This document shows, one piece after another, positions 36,541-45,278 of a stretch of DNA of 64,000 nt. The notes beneath the pieces are model-generated. The model saw only the letters and a list, made by a program, of their open reading frames with translations. It did no database searches and was not told the DNA's origin. The position numbers were made by a program, and so were the translations under genes. Numbering within the stretch: the stretch's first letter is position 1; every line of letters begins with the position of its first letter. This stretch comes from Saprospiraceae bacterium (GTDB lineage: Bacteria > Bacteroidota > Bacteroidia > Chitinophagales > Saprospiraceae): the NCBI GenBank assembly GCA_016712145.1, contig JADJRO010000001.1, positions 1,798,001 to 1,862,000 on the forward strand, given 5' to 3'.

Positions 36541-39500
36541 CTATAATTTCAATAGATTCTTATTTCTGAAATATGCGATAAGACTAATTAAAATAAGTAT
36601 ACTCACCGTATAATAAACGAATGTAGGAATCGGAACCGGATCTCCCGCTGCGTACGAATGCAAACCCGATAAATAATAATTTACACCTAAATACGTCATC
36701 AATACAGATGCAAATCCAAATAAGGTGGCTGTATTAAATGCATATTTACTTTGCAAGCCTGGAATCAATCGCATATGAAGTATAAAAGAATAAACAAGAA
36801 TTGACACTAAGGCCCAGGTTTCTTTTGCATCCCATCCCCAATAACGTCCCCAGGATTCATTGGCCCATACACCCCCTAAATAAGTACCTACGCTTAACAT
36901 AATTAATCCACCGATGATTGTCATTTCACTGGTATAACTTAATTCTAATATTATGCGCTCAATCCGCTGTTGATTTCGCTTCGTTGCAAAAATCATAAGA
37001 ATTAAATTTAAGGCCCCAATGATAGCTCCTAATACTAAGAAACCATAACTACCCGCCTCAAGAGAAACATGGATCGTCAACCAATATGATTTTAAAACGG
37101 GAACCAGCGGTGTGATCTCAGGATCCAGCCAACTTAAATGTGCAACCATTAAGACCACGGATGCTAGAATGCAACAAGCAGCCAATCCACCGACTGTCTT
37201 TCTTGCAAATAATAATCCAGCCAACATAGTAGTCCATCCAATATAAATCATGGATTCGTACCCATTGCTCCAGGGTGCTCTCCCTGAAACATACCATCTC
37301 AATAACAGTCCGGTAGTTTGTAAAAAAAAGCAAATGAACAAAACAATCAAGCCACCATTAAATATTCTTTTTAGCTTAATCTGTGAATTGAAAATAGAGA
37401 TAAATAAAAGCGTTAAGAAAAAAAGTCCGAGTAGGCCATAGTAAGTTCCAAGTCGATTAAAAATATCTATTTTATTTAAAACAATCTCAGCTTGAATTTG
37501 CGCTTCGGATGGATATACCGCTGCACCAACTTTCTTTTGATACGCTTTTAATTCACTTAATAAGGAATTCAAATTACTCCAATCATTCGTTAACGCTGCT
37601 TCTTTAACGGATGCCGTATAGGTATCAAAAAACTTTTGTGGAAAATGATCTTCCTCAGCTTCCTCCATATGATTATGACCTGCGGCCGGAGCAGCCCAAT
37701 GGTTATTTTTATCATTCTTTACGGGAAATAACCTAAGGAAACTTCCAGTAAAAACCATGTTGACAATATTTACCCGTTCATCCAGTTTTATAATTTCCTT
37801 TTCAAAAATTCCACGATCGACCGGTTTAAGATTATATGCATTTCTGACTTCACTCTTGATTTTATACGCACCATCATTATTAAATAAATCCTCATATGAA
37901 ATTAATCCCTGCGAATTAAAAAGTTGGGTTATTTTCTCATGTTTGCCCAATTTAATAATTTGCATTCGTTGCCATATTTCCGGATAACACGCCATGCTAA
38001 TGAATGCCTGGTTTGCATCCATTCCAAACAGCTCATCTTTGCGGGATAATTTTCGAATTACTTCTCTGGCCAGGGTATTCATAGGTTTCATTCTTCCATT
38101 CTGATCCTGAACGATGAGCTCTCCAAAATAACGGGCATGCGCCGCATCAATTTTTGGAAGTGCAGCTGTTGATTGTGCATGACCTGCAACCTGCAACAAG
38201 ATCATCGAACCTATGATTAAAAAATTACGGTTGGCGATTCTTAGGTTTTGTATAGTTTCTTTCAACCAATGAAACCGGGTATTTTTAGAAAACAAAGTCG
38301 CTAATAAACCCAGGGTCAATAATATATAACCTATATAACTAATCCAGGTTCCCCAGAAATCATGATTTACGCTTAGGTATGTTCCCAATTCATCTTTATC
38401 AAAGGATGACTGAAAAAACCGATATCCATCATGATCAAGAATGTGATTCATGTATATTCGAATATTTTCATTGCGATTGGATCGATTATCTAATAAAGTA
38501 ACTTCACTTGCATACGAACTTGCACTATTCGTACCAGGATACCGATCCATTATAAAATCATTCAGCTTGATAGAAAATGGTAATTCCATCATTTTAGCCC
38601 CATAACTAAAACTCAGTGGTAACTTTCCAATTACCCTGTTTCGAGGATTTCCAAGTTCTCCAGGTCCTCCTGTAATCGGAAAAATTTGTTCATCTCCATC
38701 CACCCTAACTTTTAATTGCAATGCCGCTAAACTGGTACTGCTCATTTTGCGCTCGCTGGATTCCAGACTTACTCGTGCATTTGGTTTAAAATCAGCAATT
38801 ACAAAATTAAAAGAACGACTGGAATATAAAGTTCGCAACTTTAATGCATGAATTGTTCCAGCTGCAATGGAATCGCTTTGTTGCGTTGCCATGGTTAAAC
38901 CGCTTAACTCATGTTTAGATTTAATAAGCAAGGAATCGTTTGAATAAATAATATGGACATCACTGTCGTCTTCGGGTAAACCAAAATTAATAGTAAGATT
39001 TGTTAAGGATAACTTGTTTTGCTGTTTCAGAATATATTCTTCCCGTCCCATTTCACCTCCGACCACAATTTTTAAACAGGCTTCCCCCTGTTCATCAACG
39101 ACCAATGATTCTTTTGGATTTGGAATAAAATCGATTACTGCGATATCTACCTGATGCGGACCTATAATTAAAGAGCGCTCATAATTATTATTTCCAAGAC
39201 TTGCAAAAAGTACCTTGTCGTCAAACTGATATTCTTTATCAGCTATTTTTGCGCGAATTTGCAAATAAGTATCTGAAGTAATAAAACTGGAAGCCGACTC
39301 ACCTTCCCGGATATGCATCATCCCTTCAAAACTGAAATATCGGGTTACCATTGCTCCAATTAAAATTACAAGGATGGATAGGTGGAAACACAATAAACTG
39401 TATTTTTTTAAAGCAATCATTCTGAATTTGTAAATATTTACCAGAATGCTGATACCAAAAAGTGTAAGTAATAATTCAAACCAATGTGCTTTAAAAATAA

Positions 39501-39636
39501 TTTTTTGGGCTGCGCTGGTGCCAAAATCATTTTCAATAAATGTTGCAATTGCAATAGAAGCTGCGAATAAAAGCGTATAAATTCCAGCTGAACGCGTATT
39601 AAATAACGACGAAAAAACTTTAACAATCCGATCCAT
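36541..39636 (-). CDS. ccsBA: Fused CcsB-CcsA cytochrome c synthase (System II)
   Basis: A 1031-residue membrane protein. The N-terminal half (to about 450) is ResB/CcsB-like with helices near 15-100 and a large periplasmic domain. A linker (about 490-660, including NGRMKPMNTLAREVIRKLSRKD) leads to a CcsA half with many helices. The haem-handling WWD motif is present as NESWGRYWGWDAKETWAL (about residues 930-950), flanked by His-containing helices. It exports haem and attaches it to CxxCH motifs. The adjoining operon needs about 96 covalent haems, so its position is functionally fitting. It is convergent with that operon and could have its own regulation. Confidence 0.92.
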   Translation of the reverse strand: MDRIVKVFSSLFNTRSAGIYTLLFAASIAIATFIENDFGTSAAQKIIFKAHWFELLLTLFGISILVNIYKFRMIALKKYSLLCFHLSILVILIGAMVTRYFSFEGMMHIREGESASSFITSDTYLQIRAKIADKEYQFDDKVLFASLGNNNYERSLIIGPHQVDIAVIDFIPNPKESLVVDEQGEACLKIVVGGEMGREEYILKQQNKLSLTNLTINFGLPEDDSDVHIIYSNDSLLIKSKHELSGLTMATQQSDSIAAGTIHALKLRTLYSSRSFNFVIADFKPNARVSLESSERKMSSTSLAALQLKVRVDGDEQIFPITGGPGELGNPRNRVIGKLPLSFSYGAKMMELPFSIKLNDFIMDRYPGTNSASSYASEVTLLDNRSNRNENIRIYMNHILDHDGYRFFQSSFDKDELGTYLSVNHDFWGTWISYIGYILLTLGLLATLFSKNTRFHWLKETIQNLRIANRNFLIIGSMILLQVAGHAQSTAALPKIDAAHARYFGELIVQDQNGRMKPMNTLAREVIRKLSRKDELFGMDANQAFISMACYPEIWQRMQIIKLGKHEKITQLFNSQGLISYEDLFNNDGAYKIKSEVRNAYNLKPVDRGIFEKEIIKLDERVNIVNMVFTGSFLRLFPVKNDKNNHWAAPAAGHNHMEEAEEDHFPQKFFDTYTASVKEAALTNDWSNLNSLLSELKAYQKKVGAAVYPSEAQIQAEIVLNKIDIFNRLGTYYGLLGLFFLTLLFISIFNSQIKLKRIFNGGLIVLFICFFLQTTGLLLRWYVSGRAPWSNGYESMIYIGWTTMLAGLLFARKTVGGLAACCILASVVLMVAHLSWLDPEITPLVPVLKSYWLTIHVSLEAGSYGFLVLGAIIGALNLILMIFATKRNQQRIERIILELSYTSEMTIIGGLIMLSVGTYLGGVWANESWGRYWGWDAKETWALVSILVYSFILHMRLIPGLQSKYAFNTATLFGFASVLMTYLGVNYYLSGLHSYAAGDPVPIPTFVYYTVSILILISLIAYFRNKNLLKL

Positions 39637-39733
39637 AATCTTAGCTCTAATTGACCATTAAAAATACAATTTCAATCGTTAAAAATGAAATAAACCAGCT
39701 CGAAATTTTAGTACCCTTTAATTCCTTCGATTA

Positions 39734-39835
39734 AAATTCCCTATGCTCTTTTTAGAATATGCACCGGTAACTCCTGATATCCAACAAAAATTAATTGCTG
39801 AGTATAAAGCCATTAGTAAAGATCATGAGGAATAG
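39734..39835 (+). pseudogene. Displaced 3' end of an EF-G gene (34 codons)
   Basis: The in-frame reading KFPMLFLEYAPVTPDIQQKL and onward to HEE-stop matches the end of the EF-G paralogue at 22036-24165 (KFSMHFLEYAPATPDIQQKL ... HED-stop). About 27 of 33 residues agree, but only about three quarters of the bases, and most changes are in third codon positions. So this end was under coding selection until recently and is not a fresh duplicate. No EF-G sequence precedes it. It is in the same orientation as the intact gene, 15.6 kb away, on the far side of the cytochrome/ccsBA locus. Confidence 0.85.
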
Positions 39836-39894
39836 CTCAAACATTTAAAGTTTGAAGCTTTTTAGCTTAGAAAAAAATACATTGGATAAAAAAT

Positions 39895-41538
39895 CTAATA
39901 TCGAATGGTTTTGCTAAGCCCATTCGTTAAGTTCAATTGAATAAGCAAATGCCCGGCATGTGGCAATTCAATTAATTCGTTGACCAATCCTGTTGATGAA
40001 TCTATTCTTTTGGTAGAAAATTCTTTACCGTCCATGCTTAGTATCCGAAGGATTCCATTTTCAAATGGAAGCACAGTTCCTTTAAGCCAAACCGTCTGAG
40101 ATGAGGGACCCGCAAAAACATTTACATTAAGCAAAGCACTTTCTTTGGATGGGTATTCTTTTATTTTAGTAAACTTAATTTCAATTGGATATGCATTGCC
40201 CATTCCATCAACCAGCATATTGGTAATGCTTTGTTTTGTAATATTAAAAGCCTCGCTTAACATGCCATCTGCTTTTGCTATTATGCGTAGCTTTATTTTA
40301 TATGGGTTCGTATTAAAATTTATATTTTGTCTGTTGATCCAATCAAATTTTAAATCATTTTCCGATAACTGATAATACATAATATAAGGTACACTACCTT
40401 CCACATGTTGAATATTAATTTTACTTGAATCAAAAGCAAAATTGGATTGCATCCCAAAAATTGAATCCGTACAATCTAAAAGAAACTCAAAAGTGTATTC
40501 TTTATTCGCCTCTAATTGAAAATCCTTGGTTTTCCAATTAAACGGCTTACCAGATACTTTACTCACTTTGTTATTAATGGTTTGCCAAATTGAGTTATCA
40601 ATAAAGACATTTCCTTTTTGATTTAAAATAAGTTGATATGGACTGTTTGAATTTTCTACAAACGGAATTTCATTTCCTAAATATTCACCCGTCGCATTCG
40701 TAAACGTTATCAAGGGTGCTGCCAAACAACTATCCTGATCTATAAAACCATAAATGTAAGCCTGGATCTTATAGAGGTCAAGTATATTGAGCTCTTCGTT
40801 GCAGTCAACATCGGCACTTACAAAATTAAAGTCTCCTTTTATAGCATTGAATCCAACAATTCTTCTTTGAATATTAATCAAATCATATGTAGTTAAATTA
40901 TTATGACTGAAATATCCATTCTTGGGTTCTGCTATTAGAGAAATGATTTTTAATTCAGGACGATAGCTTGCCCACGTGTCGAAATTTTCTCCATACTTTT
41001 GAATATAGGTACCATGAATTTGCTGGTCGCTGGTTCTGAACTTTAAAATGATGTTGGAGTAATCTTCCTGTTCTGTCCAATCCAATTTAGATAAAACACT
41101 TAACTTGATATTTGTACTTTTATCAGGGGGATACAATATTACTTTAGATGTACAGGAACTCACATTACCGGATTCATCTCTTGCAAATATTTGAATTTCT
41201 CCGGACGGACTCATTAGATCATATAATAATTGAAAGAGTTCAACGTAAACAATTAAACCTTCCCGGTCAAAACTAACTTTTACTTTGGAACAGTTATCTA
41301 CAACATAATTTACAAATTCCAAAGGATGGTGGGTTTCATTTCCACACCAACCATACATAAACAAATAATCCTGCTTACAAATTAATACGGGAGGCTCAAT
41401 ATCGGGAAAACAATCCTGTGCCTGCAATTTCGTATTGCTGGAAAAGCACAAAACCAAAAGAAGGCCACCATAAATAATGGTACCGGAAACCAGCCTGCAA
41501 AGGCCGTAAATTGAAGAAATCCATTGCTTCGTTTTCAT
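39895..41538 (-). CDS. Secreted protein with dockerin-like segment, possible divergent T9SS cargo
   Basis: A 547-residue exported protein (hydrophobic segment about 18-34, cleavage near LQAQD). A middle segment reads TYDLINIQRRIVGF then ADVDCNEELNILDLYKIQAYIYG, which resembles a type I dockerin repeat pair with a calcium-binding loop (D-x-D-x-N-x-x-L-x-x-x-D). Downstream is a beta-rich cohesin-like region (NFAFDSSKINIQHVEG). The C-terminus (ILRILSMDGKEFSTKRI to TIRY) looks like a divergent sorting domain without the PNP motif. Function unknown; adhesion or display is a guess. It follows the EF-G remnant by about 60 bp. Confidence 0.6.
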   Translation of the reverse strand: MKTKQWISSIYGLCRLVSGTIIYGGLLLVLCFSSNTKLQAQDCFPDIEPPVLICKQDYLFMYGWCGNETHHPLEFVNYVVDNCSKVKVSFDREGLIVYVELFQLLYDLMSPSGEIQIFARDESGNVSSCTSKVILYPPDKSTNIKLSVLSKLDWTEQEDYSNIILKFRTSDQQIHGTYIQKYGENFDTWASYRPELKIISLIAEPKNGYFSHNNLTTYDLINIQRRIVGFNAIKGDFNFVSADVDCNEELNILDLYKIQAYIYGFIDQDSCLAAPLITFTNATGEYLGNEIPFVENSNSPYQLILNQKGNVFIDNSIWQTINNKVSKVSGKPFNWKTKDFQLEANKEYTFEFLLDCTDSIFGMQSNFAFDSSKINIQHVEGSVPYIMYYQLSENDLKFDWINRQNINFNTNPYKIKLRIIAKADGMLSEAFNITKQSITNMLVDGMGNAYPIEIKFTKIKEYPSKESALLNVNVFAGPSSQTVWLKGTVLPFENGILRILSMDGKEFSTKRIDSSTGLVNELIELPHAGHLLIQLNLTNGLSKTIRY

Positions 41539-41765
41539 AGGGCGGACTGTTTAGGATCTTAAAGATACAAATTCTTAATTTTAAAAAAAATACTAAATCA
41601 GGACAGCCCGGTTTTCCTCAATTTACTACGAATTGTTTCGTAATTCGAAAATAAGCTTTATTTTGCGGTCCGGATAGGCCATTTGGACTATAATTTTGAT
41701 CGATTTGTCTAATTGTTTATCGTTTAATTCTTAGAGAACTATTTTTGAAGCTAAATATAAATTAC

Positions 41766-44700
41766 ATGATTCGTTTTCAGTGTTTTCTGTTATTTATTGG
41801 TTTGGGAGTTGAGTTCTTATCAGCGCAAACTAAAATCAATGCCGCTACCTTTGGTTCATTAGAAGCACGGGCTCTGGGACCAGGAACTATGAGTGGACGA
41901 ATCACGGCCATAGAAGGGGTGAACAACGAACCGCGCACCTTGTATATTGGAACAGCCGGTGGAGGCGTATGGAAATCAACCAATGCAGCTGCTTCATTCA
42001 AACCAATTTTCGATAAATATTGTCAATCAATCGGCGCCATCGCCATTGATCAGACAAACCCGTCAACCATTTATGTAGGTACCGGAGAAAGCAATATGCG
42101 CAACTCCGTATCTATAGGTGTTGGCATGTACAAATCAAGCGATGCCGGAGAAAATTGGACGAAAATTGGATTGGACAGCACAGAGCATATTTCTAAAATA
42201 ATCATTGACCCGAAAAACTCAAACATCATCTATGTGGCAGCTCCCGGTGCACTGTGGTCTGACAGCCCACATCGCGGTCTTTACAAATCAACAGATGCAG
42301 GAAAAACATGGACTAAAATATTATACATCGATCAAAAAACAGGTTGCGCCGATTTGGCAATTCACCCAAATCAACCCAACATACTTTATGCCACAACCTG
42401 GGAATTCCGACGAAAAGCATTTACGTTTGAATCCGGTGGAAAAGGATCTGCTCTTTATAAAAGTGAAGATGGGGGTGCAAACTGGCGCAAAATAACTAAA
42501 GGATTGCCTGAAGGTGATTTTGGCAGGGTAGCAATTGCATTGGCACCCAGTGCACCGGAAAATTTATTGGCTATTGTAGAATCCAACAATACGGGCTTAT
42601 ACATTTCGTCGGATCATGGAGAATCCTGGAAATCACAAAGTGCCACTCTCAATGTCGTGTCTCGTCCATTTTATTTTTCAACCTTAGTAATTGATCCAAA
42701 AGATTCTAAACGGGTGTATCGTCCGGCATTTCAATTTTCATATTCAGATGATGGCGGTTATTCATTTAATGATGCGAGTTACGATGGCGGATGGGTACAC
42801 AGTGATCACCACGCCTTGTGGATCAATCCACAAAATACCAGCAACATGTATCTGGGAACCGATGGAGGTGTTTACATCAGCAATGATCGCGGAGCGACTT
42901 GGATTTTTTGTCACAATTTACCTGTTGGTCAATTTTATCATGTAGCAATTGATAACGAAAATCCCTTTAGAATTTATGGCGGATTGCAGGACAATGGCTC
43001 CTGGGTAGGTCCCAGCGCGAATCCCGGTGGTATTGGCAATGGTGATTGGAAAACGGTCTACTGGGGAGATGGATTTTGGACGGTACCGGATCCTTTAGAT
43101 TCAAACATTGTATACGCTGAAAGTCAGGGTGGCAATTCAGCGCGGATTGATTTGCGGACATTCAAATCCTATAACATAAAACCACAGCAAACCGCCGCAC
43201 AAGAAAAATTACGATGGAATTGGAACAGTCCAATAGTATGTGGTGCAAAGAATAAGAAAAACCTCTATGTTGCCTCACAATATATTTTCAAATCAACAGA
43301 TCAAGGAAGAAACTGGTCTGTTATTTCACCAGACCTAACTACCAATGACAAGAAAAAACAACAACAGGAAAACAGTGGCGGATTAAGCGCAGACAACACC
43401 AGCGCAGAAAATCATTGCACTGTTTTCACCCTTACAGAATCCCCACTCAATGAAAACTTAATTTGGGCCGGCACAGACGATGGAAATTTACAACTCACTA
43501 CAGATGGAGGTAAAACCTGGAAAAATTTATCTGGCAATTATATAGCTACCGGTGTTCCTCCACAAACCTGGATCAGCAGCATCGAAGCATCCAATTTCGA
43601 TCAAAATACGGTATACGTTACCTTAGACAATCATACCTATGGGGATCATCAAACGCATGTTATCAAATCAACGGATTTGGGTAAAACTTTTACCAGAATT
43701 CAAAGTAAAGAGTTTACTGGATTTGCACATAAAATCAAGGAAGATCTCGTCAATAAAAATGTATTGTTTCTGGGAACTGAATTAGGATTATTTGCCAGTT
43801 TAGATGGTGGCATGGAATGGTTTCGAATGAAAAATAATATTCCGGATTATGCACTGACACGGGATATTCAAATTCACCCACGCGAACATTCATTGGTTGT
43901 GGGAACTCATGGCCGTGGGATTTATGTCATCGATGATATTTCTGTAATCCGAAACATGAGCAAAACCATTGCTGAAAAAAATGTAGTGCTGTTTGATACA
44001 AAAGAAATGGAATTGACAACAGGAAAGTATGGAGGTGGATCCCCTTTTAGTGGAGGCTGGGTTGCAGGAAATCCAGACGATATAAAACCCTTTCAATATT
44101 ATTTGAAAGATCGTGTGATGAATGGTGAAGTCAAAATGGAAGTCCTGGATATGGAAGGAAAACTGATTCAGGCACTCAATACTACTAAAAGAAAAGGCAT
44201 CAATAAAGTGTACTGGAATCAACGCATGAAACCAGCAAAAGTCGCTGAAGGTGGAACCAAATTGGATTTTGGTGCATTTGGAGCTCCAAAAGTATTGCCT
44301 GGGAATTATCAACTTAAACTGGTTGTAGGCAATCAGACCTATCTCGATACCTTTCAATTGATTCACCAGGATAAAGAAAATTATTCACTTTCCGATCGCA
44401 AACTTCAGTACGAAGTTTGCATGAAATATTATTATTTGCACGAACAACTCGCACGCACCGTAGAATCAATTTCCAATCAACAAAAAGAAATTCGCGAGCT
44501 GAAAGACAAAATGAAAAACAAAAAGAATTTGATCCTGGCGCAACGATATCTTGATTCATTAGAACAATTACGCAGTAACTTATTAGCGACTAAACAAAAA
44601 TCTATATTTGCTGACGAAGAAAAATTACGTGAACGAATTTCTGATGCATACGCCAGTGTGGTAAGCGAAGAACAACGACCCTCCAATTTAGTAATCGATC

Positions 44701-44828
44701 GCATTCAAACATTGCAAGCAGAAGTTACAAAATCCGAATCGGATTTTAAAACCATTCAAAATCAATTTCACGGTAAATATGAAAAGGCAGTAAAACAGGA
44801 AAAAATTGCACGAAGTATGAAGCCGTAG
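41766..44828 (+). CDS. Secreted BNR/VPS10-like beta-propeller protein
   Basis: About 1020 residues. The ATG at 41766 gives a signal peptide ending LSAQT; a TTG at 41745 adds seven residues. Repeats of the BNR/Asp-box kind (WKSTNAAASF, YKSSDAGENW, YKSTDAGKTWTK, YKSEDGGANWRK, LTTDGGKTWKN) fill residues about 30-700, forming propellers like those of VPS10/sortilin and xyloglucanase-type proteins. The C-terminal 200 residues contain a charged helical segment. Members of this Bacteroidota family are often annotated as glycosyl hydrolases, but no catalytic residues can be named here. No T9SS domain is seen. Confidence 0.8.
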   Translation: MIRFQCFLLFIGLGVEFLSAQTKINAATFGSLEARALGPGTMSGRITAIEGVNNEPRTLYIGTAGGGVWKSTNAAASFKPIFDKYCQSIGAIAIDQTNPSTIYVGTGESNMRNSVSIGVGMYKSSDAGENWTKIGLDSTEHISKIIIDPKNSNIIYVAAPGALWSDSPHRGLYKSTDAGKTWTKILYIDQKTGCADLAIHPNQPNILYATTWEFRRKAFTFESGGKGSALYKSEDGGANWRKITKGLPEGDFGRVAIALAPSAPENLLAIVESNNTGLYISSDHGESWKSQSATLNVVSRPFYFSTLVIDPKDSKRVYRPAFQFSYSDDGGYSFNDASYDGGWVHSDHHALWINPQNTSNMYLGTDGGVYISNDRGATWIFCHNLPVGQFYHVAIDNENPFRIYGGLQDNGSWVGPSANPGGIGNGDWKTVYWGDGFWTVPDPLDSNIVYAESQGGNSARIDLRTFKSYNIKPQQTAAQEKLRWNWNSPIVCGAKNKKNLYVASQYIFKSTDQGRNWSVISPDLTTNDKKKQQQENSGGLSADNTSAENHCTVFTLTESPLNENLIWAGTDDGNLQLTTDGGKTWKNLSGNYIATGVPPQTWISSIEASNFDQNTVYVTLDNHTYGDHQTHVIKSTDLGKTFTRIQSKEFTGFAHKIKEDLVNKNVLFLGTELGLFASLDGGMEWFRMKNNIPDYALTRDIQIHPREHSLVVGTHGRGIYVIDDISVIRNMSKTIAEKNVVLFDTKEMELTTGKYGGGSPFSGGWVAGNPDDIKPFQYYLKDRVMNGEVKMEVLDMEGKLIQALNTTKRKGINKVYWNQRMKPAKVAEGGTKLDFGAFGAPKVLPGNYQLKLVVGNQTYLDTFQLIHQDKENYSLSDRKLQYEVCMKYYYLHEQLARTVESISNQQKEIRELKDKMKNKKNLILAQRYLDSLEQLRSNLLATKQKSIFADEEKLRERISDAYASVVSEEQRPSNLVIDRIQTLQAEVTKSESDFKTIQNQFHGKYEKAVKQEKIARSMKP

Positions 44829-44832
44829 AGGA

Positions 44833-44894
44833 AGGCTAGAGGCTAGAGGCTAGAGGCTAGAGGCTAGAGGCTAGAGGCTAGAGGCTAGAGGCTA
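44833..44894. repeat. Tandem heptamer GAGGCTA, about nine copies
   Basis: A near-perfect array of the 7-bp word GAGGCTA just after the BNR protein stop codon. The following spacer to 45030 carries ATTGCA-type octamers, CTATAGA words and the inverted ATTACGA heptamer (about 44999-45034). Such an array is prone to copy-number change. Confidence 0.9.
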
Positions 44895-45030
44895 ACAAGG
44901 CTACAATCTTGCAATGGTTCAATGCTGCAATCAGAATTTAGCTTAGGCCATAGATTAATTGCCATAGACTATAGACTATAAACCTCATATCCGTCCATTC
45001 GTAATTCGTAATTGATTCCGTAATTCGTAA

Positions 45031-45273
45031 TTAATTCTGTCTCACCAACACATTCACCTCATTCTGCATCACCTCAATAAATCCTTTGGAGATGGGGAAA
45101 TCGTGTTTTTGACCTTTTTCATCGGTGAGTTGTACACTTCCTTTGGTTAATGAAGAAACAATGGGTGCATGTCGATCCAATACTTCAAATTGGCCATGCG
45201 TTCCGGGTACAATGATTGCTTTCGCTTCTCCTTCGTACAATGTTTTTTCAGGTGTAAGGATATAGACTTTCAT
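45031..45273 (-). CDS. atpC: F1F0-ATP synthase subunit epsilon
   Basis: An 80-residue protein with MKVYILTPEKTLYEGEAKAI and VPGTHGQFEVLDRHAPIVSSL, the N-terminal beta-sandwich of epsilon. The C-terminal helical hairpin found in many epsilons is absent, as is usual for the short Bacteroidota form. It follows atpD by five bases in a two-gene atpDC unit separated from the rest of the ATP synthase genes, a common arrangement in this phylum. Confidence 0.93.
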   Translation of the reverse strand: MKVYILTPEKTLYEGEAKAIIVPGTHGQFEVLDRHAPIVSSLTKGSVQLTDEKGQKHDFPISKGFIEVMQNEVNVLVRQN

Positions 45274-45278
45274 TCCGA

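Noticed and set aside
39734..39835. A functional small peptide gene
   Set aside because: Its frame clearly matches the end of EF-G, it has no promoter or conserved start region of its own, and a lone domain V tail would not fold.
44833..44894. CRISPR or coding repeat
   Set aside because: The unit is only 7 bp with no spacers, and it lies after a stop codon outside any coding frame; it is a microsatellite-like array.
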